Origin: Oscillospiraceae bacterium
Lineage (GTDB): Bacteria; Bacillota; Clostridia; Oscillospirales; Ruminococcaceae
Direction: 5' to 3'
DNA: 5,589 nucleotides
Assembly (NCBI GenBank): GCA_017394565.1
Contig: JAFPXW010000304.1
Location: 1-5,589, forward strand
In this document: piece by piece, positions 1 to 5,333 of the stretch
Position numbering within the stretch: position 1 is the first letter of the stretch
How the letters are laid out: every line of letters starts with the position of its first letter
Program-made: the position numbers and the translations under genes
Notes under the pieces: generated by a model
The model's database searches: none
What the model saw: the letters and a program-made list of their open reading frames with translations, nothing else
What the model was told of the DNA's origin: nothing

Positions 1-33
1 AAATCCAAAAATTGATTTCCGTGATGTTTTGGG

Positions 34-110
34 GATAGGGGTTGACAAATCGGGGGGAAGCGTGGTATAATGAAAATACAAGGGTACACCGATTGACGGC
101 TTGCTCCCTT
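34..110 (+). repeat. left arm of inverted promoter-leader repeat
   Basis: This arm matches the reverse complement of 378-451. At least 57 of about 77 aligned columns agree, including GGGGTTGACAAATC, TGGTATAAT, AAAATACAAGGG, ACACCG and TTGCTCCCTT. The divergent parts are the promoter spacer and the apical loop of the leader hairpin (ATTGA here, TAAG in the other arm). Promoter and leader are therefore duplicated in opposite orientation around the small ORF at 165-314. Confidence 0.85.
42..71 (+). promoter_or_regulatory. sigma-A promoter of the + strand small RNA
   Basis: TTGACA at 42-47 and TATAAT at 66-71 are separated by 18 bp, with an extended -10 (TGG directly before TATAAT). Both hexamers are perfect consensus. 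Transcription should start near 78. No ORF of useful size follows on this strand before the hairpin at 131-170, so the product is probably a non-coding RNA. Confidence 0.85.
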
Positions 111-175
111 GGATGATTCGGATTACATAAAAGTAACCGCCCTCACTTAGGTCGAGCTGGGCGGTTACTTCCGTT
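78..175 (+). ncRNA. candidate small RNA, possible antisense/antitoxin RNA
   Basis: A transcript from the promoter at 42-71 would begin with a hairpin at 80-110: AAGGG (80-84) pairs with CCCTT (106-110), and CCG (89-91) with CGG (97-99). A short linker and the 12-bp hairpin at 131-170 follow. The only start codon in the linker opens a five-residue ORF. The 3' part is antisense to the end of the small ORF at 165-314. It also carries CCGCCCTCAC (137-146), which can pair with the leader of the opposing RNA. The weak point is the 3' end: on this strand the hairpin is followed by CCGTTTATGG, a poor U-tract, so the end may lie further downstream. The antitoxin role is inferred from architecture. Confidence 0.55.
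131..170 (-). terminator. terminator hairpin of the small ORF, possibly bidirectional
   Basis: Arms at 131-142 and 159-170 form a perfect 12-bp stem (AAGTAACCGCCC with GGGCGGTTACTT) around a 16-nt loop. On the - strand the stem is followed by TTTTATG, a usable U-tract. On the + strand the tract is weak. The TAA stop codon of the small ORF (165-167) lies inside the stem, so the coding region ends within its own terminator. Overlapping termination of both convergent RNAs here would match the par/Fst layout. Confidence 0.7.
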
Positions 176-314
176 TATGGGTATGGAAAAATATCATACA
201 AATCAAGCTAATTAATCCAATCAGCAGTATGCAGAACTGGATCAGCTCATCCAGCTTGGACTTCTCCTCGTTGGACTTCTGGACATTCTCATCCATATTT
301 TCTTTTACTTCCAT
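165..314 (-). CDS. small single-membrane-span protein, toxin-like (49 aa)
   Basis: Reading from ATG at 314 to TAA at 165-167 gives 49 residues. Residues 1-23 are hydrophilic and acidic (four Lys against eight Asp/Glu). Residues 24-43 are an uninterrupted hydrophobic stretch of Leu, Ile, Phe, Cys and Met, long enough for one membrane helix. The tail is HTHKRK. Small size, one helix, a basic tail and convergent structured RNAs are typical of type I toxins (TxpA, Fst and holin-like toxin groups). However, those usually place the helix near the N-terminus, and I do not recognise the family. No Shine-Dalgarno sequence precedes the first ATG, which follows the T-tract of the hairpin at 325-365 by only a few bases. 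An internal ATG at 296 (43 aa) has a weak upstream GGAAG. There is no dedicated promoter, so expression would need read-through from the promoter at 415-443. Coding status is likely but not certain; toxicity is inference. Confidence 0.6.
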   Translation of the reverse strand: MEVKENMDENVQKSNEEKSKLDELIQFCILLIGLISLICMIFFHTHKRK

Positions 315-320
315 AACAGC

Positions 321-365
321 AAAAAGAAATAGCCGCCCTGCTCACCAATAGGGACGGCTATTTCT
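321..365 (-). terminator. terminator hairpin in the leader of the small ORF
   Basis: Arms at 325-339 and 350-365 pair (AGAAATAGCCG with CGGCTATTTCT, then CCCT with AGGG around one bulged base). On the - strand they are followed by TTTTT (325-321). This is a good intrinsic terminator for the RNA starting near 408. It lies directly upstream of the small ORF start at 314, so it should separate promoter from ORF unless it is read through or unfolded. Confidence 0.75.
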
Positions 366-408
366 AGCCAAACTTTTAAGGGAGCAACCGCTTACGGTGT
401 GCCCTTGT
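321..408 (-). ncRNA. candidate short leader RNA opposing the + strand RNA
   Basis: From the promoter at 415-443, transcription should start near 408. It would give a hairpin at 378-406 (AAGGG/CCCTT outer stem, CCG/CGG inner stem, TAAG loop), then a 12-nt linker, then the terminator hairpin at 325-365 with TTTTT. The result is an RNA of roughly 90 nt with the same two-hairpin design as the + strand RNA at 78-175. Read-through would produce a longer RNA carrying the small ORF and ending at 131-170. Whether the short form, the long form or both exist cannot be decided from sequence. Confidence 0.55.
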
Positions 409-451
409 ATTTTTATTATACCACCCTGCTCATGATTTGTCAACCCCTGTC
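378..451 (-). repeat. right arm of inverted promoter-leader repeat
   Basis: This is the reverse-complement partner of 34-110. It carries the same GGGGTTGACAAATC block (434-447), the same TGGTATAAT, the same 8-bp gap between the -10 box and the AAGGG of the leader hairpin, and the same stem sequences. Differences sit mainly in the promoter spacer (17 against 18 bp) and in the apical loop, so the folded form is conserved. Confidence 0.85.
415..443 (-). promoter_or_regulatory. sigma-A promoter of the - strand leader RNA / small ORF
   Basis: Read on the - strand, TTGACA is at 443-438 and TATAAT at 420-415, with a 17-bp spacer and an extended -10 TGG at 423-421. All elements are consensus. The predicted start is near 408. 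Its -35 box lies 8 bp from the -35 box of the fucU promoter, and the two form the inverted repeat TTGTCAA (437-443) / TTGACAA (452-458). Confidence 0.85.
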
Positions 452-480
452 TTGACAACACCCCGAATTTAGGATATAAT
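452..480 (+). promoter_or_regulatory. sigma-A promoter of fucU
   Basis: TTGACA at 452-457 and TATAAT at 475-480 with a 17-bp spacer form a perfect consensus promoter. Initiation near 487 leaves a leader of about 30 nt before the fucU start at 517. No operator other than the shared -35 inverted repeat is visible, so fucU looks constitutively and strongly transcribed. Confidence 0.9.
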
Positions 481-516
481 AATACCACAGAACTTGATGA
501 AAAGGAGTCTTGTCCT

Positions 517-954
517 ATGCTGAAAAACATCCCTCCCATCCTCTCGCCGGAACTTCTGAAAGTCCTGTGCGAGATGGGGCACAGTGACCGGATCGTCCTC
601 GCGGACGGCAATTTCCCTGCCGAAAGCATGGGCAAAAATGCCATCGTCCTGCGTGCGGACGGGCATGGTGTACCGGAACTGCTCGATGCCATCCTCACGG
701 TCTTTCCGCTGGATACCTACACGGAGCATCCCGTCACCCTGATGGAAGTCGTCCCCGGTGATCCGGTGAAAACGCCCATCTGGGACACTTACCGTGAGAT
801 CCTCGCACGCCATGATGACCGCGGCGGTAATGCCATCGGCACGCTGGAACGGTTCGCATTCTATGACGAAGCCCGAACTGCCTACTGCATCGTCGCCACC
901 AGCGAACAGGCACAGTACGCAAATGTCATGCTCCAGAAAGGCGTGATCGTCTGA
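517..954 (+). CDS. fucU: L-fucose mutarotase (RbsD/FucU family)
   Basis: The 145-residue product belongs to the RbsD/FucU family. Members are small cytoplasmic enzymes that interconvert the alpha and beta anomers of L-fucose (and, in relatives, pyranose forms of ribose), supplying the anomer used by isomerase or kinase. The N-terminus, LSPELLKVLCEMGHSD (9-24), closely follows E. coli FucU. His22 is the family's catalytic histidine. Other family signatures are LADGNFPAESMG (28-39), LRADG (45-49), RFAFY (112-116) and the C-terminal QYANVMLQKG (133-142). Length is slightly above the roughly 140 residues of E. coli FucU, with the extra residues in the central segment. AAAGGAG at 501-507 sits 9 nt before the ATG and fixes the start. 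The gene is monocistronic, with its own promoter and terminator, and no fucose isomerase, kinase, aldolase or transporter lies in the window. FucU is preferred over RbsD because of the full-length match and the RFAFY motif. Confidence 0.93.
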   Translation: MLKNIPPILSPELLKVLCEMGHSDRIVLADGNFPAESMGKNAIVLRADGHGVPELLDAILTVFPLDTYTEHPVTLMEVVPGDPVKTPIWDTYREILARHDDRGGNAIGTLERFAFYDEARTAYCIVATSEQAQYANVMLQKGVIV

Positions 955-983
955 GAACGTTTTCTCTGCACCAATCACAAAAT

Positions 984-1029
984 ATCCCGAAAGCAAGAGA
1001 TCTCCTGCTTTCGGGATTCTTTAGTTTTT
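984..1029. terminator. bidirectional terminator between fucU and the protease gene
   Basis: A perfect 12-bp stem is formed by 984-995 (ATCCCGAAAGCA) and 1006-1017, around a 10-nt loop containing GAGATCTC. On the + strand it is followed by TCTTTAGTTTTT, ending fucU 30 bp after its stop. On the - strand it is followed by ATATTTTG, ending the protease mRNA about 31 bp after the stop at 1049. Confidence 0.9.
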
Positions 1030-1048
1030 CGTCAGTCGTTTTCTGCGG

Positions 1049-4000
1049 TCACACAAAATCCTCGATCGTCACATCCGATGCACCCGAACCGACCGCAGCA
1101 GCGTATTGCAGGATCGCTGCGGCATCGGAGGCATTGATGCTGCCGTCCTTGTTGACATCCGCAAGTGTCACCTGTTCGTCCGTCAGGTCGGCAGAAGTAC
1201 CTGCACCGATCTTCGCCGCGGCGATCAGGACATCGGCGGCGTCGCTCGCATTCACCGAACCGTCCTGATTGATGTCACCCAGTGCGGCATCGGTGACTTT
1301 GGTCATATCGACCGGATGCGCATTGCCGTCCAGTCCCTTGCCGGTCAGCGGATCAAGGATATACACTGCGACCGTTTCCATGCCGCCGTTCATGCCGTCC
1401 TCCTGCTGAATGTCCACATACACCTCACCGTCAAAATGGTAGAGCGCGTAGTCATTCAGCCGGTAGTCATTCTGCCGCGCGTAGTCATCCAGCGCCCACT
1501 CTGCAATTTCCTTGTCCGTGAAATAATGGAATTTCGCCGGATCCAGGCCATTCACACGGGTGATGATCTCCTCCGTTTCGTCCTCCCACTTCATCAGGAA
1601 GGTCGTCGGGGAAAGCTTTCGCACATCGAATGCCTCGAAGGCATCAATGCCGTCATACCGGAAATTCGGCCCGACACCGCCGACAGCAAATGTAAATTTC
1701 CGGCTGTCATCGCCGTTCTGATAATACAAGGTACCATGGTCCGGCGTTTCAAAGCAGTAATACCGCATATTGTCGCTCTTGACCTCCCACACGCCGGTGT
1801 CGAAGCCGTCAAAGCCCATCTGCTCCTCGATGACCTCTGCATGGAACGCCTTGTCCATGACCGTGATGGTGTAATCCGTAAGGTCCGTAATGTCATAAAC
1901 CAGCGTCGCCTTGCCGTTCTCGTCGGGTTCGGGGATGATGATGTCCACGAATTCATAGTCACTCAGCGCCTCCACATCGCTGTTGTAGGCGCCGTTCGCG
2001 ATGAGCCGCATCCATCCGTTGTCATAGACCGTGTAGGTGTCGTCCGTGATCCAGTTGAAATAGCTGTAGCGGTCATCGGACGTCGTTTTGAGCGCCAGCT
2101 GGAGCAGTTGTCCGGTGTAGGTCTTGTGGTCGGAGCCGACCTGACCGCCCTTGCCGTTGCCGAGGATGTACACGCCCTCCAGTGACTGATCCTGCATGGT
2201 GATGGTCATAAGCTTTCTGCCGTTTTCCTCGCGGATCTCGCTCGTCACCTGCGGACGTGTCCTGTCAATGACAAAGGGCGTGCGAAGCTCCTGCGTTTGT
2301 GCGCCATAGTAAAAAACACTGCCGGTCATCGCCGCAAAATAGCTTCCCTCCGGCAATTCTGTCAGGTCGATGTCAGGGATCCAGACCATTTCCTCATGGG
2401 ATGGTGTGTAGGTCTCATAGCTGTCCCCGATGAGCCTGCCGTCTGCATCGTAAATGTACGCGCCGCCGACACGCGCTTCACGCAGCGTCTGCATCGGCAG
2501 GAGCAGCTGGTCTGTGATCATGTCGCCGTCCGGCGAAATGTAGACCGTGTCCCGCAGCGGTACCTTGGCGCCCGCATGGCCGTTGGCAGGATCCGCTTCG
2601 TATTCCCAGATCTGTCCAAGGATATCGTATGCCCCGCCCTGCGAGAGTACAGAGTCCGGGATGGTGTCAATGAAATCCATCTCTGCGATGAGTGCCTGTG
2701 CGTTCTGCATCTGCGCATTCAGGCGTGTCTGCCCGATCATGACAGACGCGCAATTCGACGACTCGCGGTGCGCCGTGTCAAAGATCGGCACAGCGCCCCA
2801 GTCCCCGGCGAAGCCCAGCAGCGGAATGGAAATGTCACAGCAATTCTCCGCGCCCTCCAGCACGAGATAGCCCTCCACAAAGAAGCCATTGGTGAAGATC
2901 TCGCGGATCTTCGCTGTCTGTGCCGCATCGAGGGCGACATGGACAGTCTCCGTCCGGCTCTCTCCGGCGGCGATGTGCCGGAGTGCCGATACATCCGCGG
3001 TGCTGGTCAGCGACTGCGTGCCGGAAATGATGTAGCCGCCGTCCTGTTCGCTGTATTCCGCGGCGTCCGTGGAGAGGACGAGTTTCGCGCCGGTGAAGGT
3101 CACATCCTCCTGCGAAAGATTCTGCATATGCACATCAAAATCAAACGTATCGCTCAGCCCGTCGAACAGCTCGATCTTGCCGGAAACGGACGAGCCGGTC
3201 AGGATGACCTTGTCACGCTGCGCCGCATCCAGATCGACCAGACCTGCACCCTGCCGTCTGGGACTGACGTACAGGCCGTTTTCGTCGGTGTAGAGCTTGG
3301 CGGAATTCATCAGCACATTGCGGACGGTACGCGCCCTGTTTCCCTCCGGCAGCGTGCCGGACTTCGTCATGTGTTCCTCCAGCACGGCCGCCGCACCTGC
3401 CACGAAGGGCGACGCCATGGAGGTACCGGACATCATGTCCAGACCGCCGCCGATGGCTGCCGACATGACATTGCCGCCGATGCCGGTAATATCCGGCTTC
3501 AGGCAGAGATTCTCGCCGACACCGTAGGAACTGAACACGCTGATCTGCGCCGGGACAGCCACCTTCCGGATGTTGTCCGGATCGACCGTGATGGTATGCT
3601 CCCCGGCATTCCGCAAAAGCTCGCCGTCGGAATGGGTGATGACCAGCGACGGCAGGGTGGTAAAGCGGTCGAGCAGATACAGGTCACTGTCGCTGGGATT
3701 CACGAAGATCAGTCCCACCGCACCGGCATCCGCCGCATTGGCCACGATCTCCTCCGTCGTGAGGGTTCCGCGCTCCACGAGAGCAAGCTTTCCGGTGACG
3801 GTGCCGCTGTCGAATTCCTCCGCAGCGCCGTGACCGCAGTCCACATATTCCAGCTTTCCGGTACCGAGCGTATCAGAAAAGCCGTCTAATCCGCAGTCGA
3901 TGTAACGCACCGGCACATCGCTTCCGGTCAGCTCCAGGCAGACCTCCTCCCGGAAGGCATTGTCCGCCGACGCGATGCTGAATGCCGACGGGATCACGGA

Positions 4001-5146
4001 CGGCATCTGTACCGTGCCGTAGTCGATATTTTCCGCAAAATTCGGCTGGCCGTCCTCATTCACGCGGTCGCTGGTATTGCCGGCAGAGGCGCAGAGGATG
4101 ATCCCGGCGTTTTCCAGCGCATTCACGGCATCGAGATACAGAACGTCCTCCACATCCTGATCCGGGCTGCCGATGCTCATGTTAATGACGTCCGCCTTCA
4201 GCCTGACCGCATCCTCCAGCGCGGCAGCCATCACGTCATTATAAGCGTAATAGCGCTCCACATCGTCATAATACTTGAAGACCTTCATGAACACCAGCTG
4301 CGCATCGCGGGCCAGTCCGGACACCGTCACGCCGTCCGCATCGGTATAGGCATTTCCGGCGGCAATGCCGCAGACGTGTGTTCCGTGGTAGTCGCCCGGA
4401 TCGCTGACGTCGTAGGGCGTGTCGTCGGCGTAATCATAGGCATACGGGACCTTGCTGCTGCGGTAGACCTGCGTGGCATTGGGCTTTTTGGGGAGGGTTT
4501 TGACGATGCCCGAAATGTCGGCGGTGTCCAGCTCGACCGGAATGGTGTCCGGAAGCGGCGCGAACATCGGGTGCGAGAGATCCAGTTCCGAATCCAGCAC
4601 GCACACGACCATATTCTGCCCGAAGGCACCGGTCTTGTTGTAGAAGGATCCTGCCCCTGCCAGATCCGGTGCATCATACAGGCTCGGTTCGGGAGCGCTG
4701 TAGCTGACGACCGGCATGATGCGTTCGATCTGCGGAAGGGCTTCTGCCCTGGCGATGAGGTGCTTCGGCAATTCGCACGAGAAGCCGTTGAGCAGCAGGT
4801 CATACTGGTAGCCGACCTCCAGCGCCGGATAGAGCGCACGCAGCGCAGCCTCGGCGGATTCGCGTTCCTGCGAAAGCTGCTGCTGGATGGCCTCAGCCTC
4901 CGGCGTCCCGATGAAATCCGTCCCCTGTCCGGCAGCGGCATCGGTTGCGAGTACGGCGTCCCCGTGCAGCTTCACTACGACAGAAACCAGCGGCGTATCG
5001 CCATTGATCCCCTGTACGGAAGGTGCCGCACTGCCGACGGGCAGGAATTTTGCGGCAGCCTGCACAGCCCCTGTGCCCAGCATCGCGTAGCATCCGATGG
5101 CGGCAGCAGAAATGAGCGCAGTCAGGCGGTTGTGGATGTTTGTCAT
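1049..5146 (-). CDS. secreted dockerin-bearing subtilisin-family (S8) protease, C5a peptidase/lactocepin-like
   Basis: The 1365-residue product is an extracellular serine endopeptidase. Domains in order: signal peptide (1-30, AVQA before the likely cut); I9-like propeptide (about 52-150); S8 catalytic domain (about 172-640) with Asp185 (VLDSELD), His254 (HGTHVCG), oxyanion Asn357 (SAGN) and Ser576 (GTSMASP). A PA domain (about 430-522, VTGKLALVERG) is inserted between Asn357 and Ser576. An Fn3-like domain as in C5a peptidase follows (about 646-790, ending near LLGFAGDWGAVPIFD), then a second beta-rich module (about 960-1105). Residues 1110-1210 are unassigned, and a small alpha-beta-beta module spans about 1211-1281. 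The dockerin (about 1289-1352) has two calcium loops, DINQDGSVNASD (1291-1302) and DVNKDGSINASD (1330-1341). All catalytic residues are intact. There is no LPXTG motif or C-terminal membrane segment; anchoring is presumably by cohesin binding. The start at 5146 is chosen because AAGGAGG lies 9 nt upstream and a signal peptide follows at once; an in-frame TTG at 5239 has neither. Substrate is unknown. Confidence 0.95.
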   Translation of the reverse strand: MTNIHNRLTALISAAAIGCYAMLGTGAVQAAAKFLPVGSAAPSVQGINGDTPLVSVVVKLHGDAVLATDAAAGQGTDFIGTPEAEAIQQQLSQERESAEAALRALYPALEVGYQYDLLLNGFSCELPKHLIARAEALPQIERIMPVVSYSAPEPSLYDAPDLAGAGSFYNKTGAFGQNMVVCVLDSELDLSHPMFAPLPDTIPVELDTADISGIVKTLPKKPNATQVYRSSKVPYAYDYADDTPYDVSDPGDYHGTHVCGIAAGNAYTDADGVTVSGLARDAQLVFMKVFKYYDDVERYYAYNDVMAAALEDAVRLKADVINMSIGSPDQDVEDVLYLDAVNALENAGIILCASAGNTSDRVNEDGQPNFAENIDYGTVQMPSVIPSAFSIASADNAFREEVCLELTGSDVPVRYIDCGLDGFSDTLGTGKLEYVDCGHGAAEEFDSGTVTGKLALVERGTLTTEEIVANAADAGAVGLIFVNPSDSDLYLLDRFTTLPSLVITHSDGELLRNAGEHTITVDPDNIRKVAVPAQISVFSSYGVGENLCLKPDITGIGGNVMSAAIGGGLDMMSGTSMASPFVAGAAAVLEEHMTKSGTLPEGNRARTVRNVLMNSAKLYTDENGLYVSPRRQGAGLVDLDAAQRDKVILTGSSVSGKIELFDGLSDTFDFDVHMQNLSQEDVTFTGAKLVLSTDAAEYSEQDGGYIISGTQSLTSTADVSALRHIAAGESRTETVHVALDAAQTAKIREIFTNGFFVEGYLVLEGAENCCDISIPLLGFAGDWGAVPIFDTAHRESSNCASVMIGQTRLNAQMQNAQALIAEMDFIDTIPDSVLSQGGAYDILGQIWEYEADPANGHAGAKVPLRDTVYISPDGDMITDQLLLPMQTLREARVGGAYIYDADGRLIGDSYETYTPSHEEMVWIPDIDLTELPEGSYFAAMTGSVFYYGAQTQELRTPFVIDRTRPQVTSEIREENGRKLMTITMQDQSLEGVYILGNGKGGQVGSDHKTYTGQLLQLALKTTSDDRYSYFNWITDDTYTVYDNGWMRLIANGAYNSDVEALSDYEFVDIIIPEPDENGKATLVYDITDLTDYTITVMDKAFHAEVIEEQMGFDGFDTGVWEVKSDNMRYYCFETPDHGTLYYQNGDDSRKFTFAVGGVGPNFRYDGIDAFEAFDVRKLSPTTFLMKWEDETEEIITRVNGLDPAKFHYFTDKEIAEWALDDYARQNDYRLNDYALYHFDGEVYVDIQQEDGMNGGMETVAVYILDPLTGKGLDGNAHPVDMTKVTDAALGDINQDGSVNASDAADVLIAAAKIGAGTSADLTDEQVTLADVNKDGSINASDAAAILQYAAAVGSGASDVTIEDFV
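1091..1282 (-). other. dockerin domain of the protease (residues about 1289-1352)
   Basis: Two F-hand repeats lie about 39 residues apart. Each has Asp at loop positions 1, 5 and 12 and Asn at position 3 (Asp1291, Asn1293, Asp1295, Asp1302; Asp1330, Asn1332, Asp1334, Asp1341). Each is followed by a helix (AADVLIAAAK; AAAILQYAAA). Positions 10-11, which usually contact cohesin, are Ala-Ser in both repeats. The domain is therefore internally symmetric and could bind cohesin in two orientations, as known for type I dockerins. The cohesin partner is not in this window. Confidence 0.9.
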
Positions 5147-5155
5147 GTGGATGAT

Positions 5156-5162
5156 CCTCCTT
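5156..5162 (-). promoter_or_regulatory. ribosome binding site that fixes the protease start
   Basis: On the - strand AAGGAGG lies 9 nt upstream of ATG at 5146. It is a near-perfect anti-16S match and decides the start against the longer in-frame TTG at 5239, which is preceded only by a weak purine run. Confidence 0.9.
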
Positions 5163-5228
5163 GTGTGTCCTTGGTATTGTCCGGAATACGACAATACCGG
5201 CGAGTGGATAGACACACTGCCGGTATTG
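5163..5228 (-). promoter_or_regulatory. leader with mutually exclusive hairpins before the protease RBS
   Basis: On the - strand three arms follow one another: CAATACCGGC (5228-5219), GCCGGTATTGT (5201-5191) and ACAATACC (5180-5173). Arms 1 and 2 pair over 10 bp and arms 2 and 3 over 8 bp, so only one hairpin can form at a time. The 17-nt loop of hairpin 1-2 contains GTGTGTC (5217-5211). This is complementary to GACACAC (5169-5163), which touches the Shine-Dalgarno sequence, so a loop-to-RBS pseudoknot is possible. The arms could alternatively be repeated binding sites for a DNA-binding regulator. No convincing promoter was found for this gene, so it is not certain that the whole region is transcribed. 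Confidence 0.5.
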
Positions 5229-5277
5229 ATTTTTTCCAACTATGTTTCTTCCGGGGGGTGCAGGGTGGCAATGCTAA

Positions 5278-5292
5278 CAATTTAGCAAATTG
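5278..5292. repeat. short palindrome CAATTT-AGC-AAATTG
   Basis: Perfect 6-bp arms (5278-5283 and 5287-5292) flank AGC. The sequence overlaps another small inverted repeat, TGCTAA (5272-5277) / TTAGCA (5282-5287). It lies 130-145 bp upstream of the protease start and could be an operator, but nothing identifies the binding protein. Confidence 0.35.
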
Positions 5293-5309
5293 AACAAGCG
5301 CGTTTCTTT

Positions 5310-5333
5310 CCCCCCACCCCCAACCCCCTCCCC
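5310..5333 (-). other. G-quadruplex-type G-rich tract
   Basis: On the - strand four G-runs of 4, 5, 5 and 6 bases follow one another, separated by A, TT and T. Such long runs with loops of one or two bases fit the classic motif for a very stable parallel quadruplex. The tract lies about 165-185 bp upstream of the protease start, on that gene's sense strand. Its two upstream-most G-runs also form one arm of the duplex hairpin at 5324-5343, so the two folds compete. Confidence 0.6.

Noticed and set aside
183..215. Ten-residue + strand ORF inside the small RNA locus
   Set aside because: It is too short, has no RBS, and overlaps the better-supported - strand membrane-peptide ORF.
34..451. Interpretation of the inverted arms as a MITE with transposon ends
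   Set aside because: The arms consist of functional promoter and leader elements with conserved spacing, and no target-site duplication is apparent at the outer edges. A regulatory RNA locus explains them better, although mobility is not excluded.
342..996. - strand open frames opposite fucU (342-698 and 469-996)
   Set aside because: fucU is unambiguous on the + strand. The opposing frames have no family resemblance, and they run through the promoters and the leader hairpin.
5083..5146. Lipoprotein signal (Cys19 in the protease leader)
   Set aside because: AIGC lacks the Leu/Val/Ile expected at -3, and the hydrophobic core continues past the Cys to an AVQA signal peptidase I site.
5147..5239. 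N-terminal extension of the protease from an in-frame TTG at 5239 (31 extra residues)
   Set aside because: It would place a polar segment before a good signal peptide, lacks a proper RBS and covers the inverted-repeat leader. ATG at 5146 has AAGGAGG at ideal spacing.
1106..5293. Long + strand open frames opposite the protease (1106-2185, 2297-3889, 4376-5293)
   Set aside because: They lie antisense to a gene with clear domains and catalytic motifs. They show no recognisable domain and His/Arg-rich shadow composition, as expected in G+C-rich DNA.
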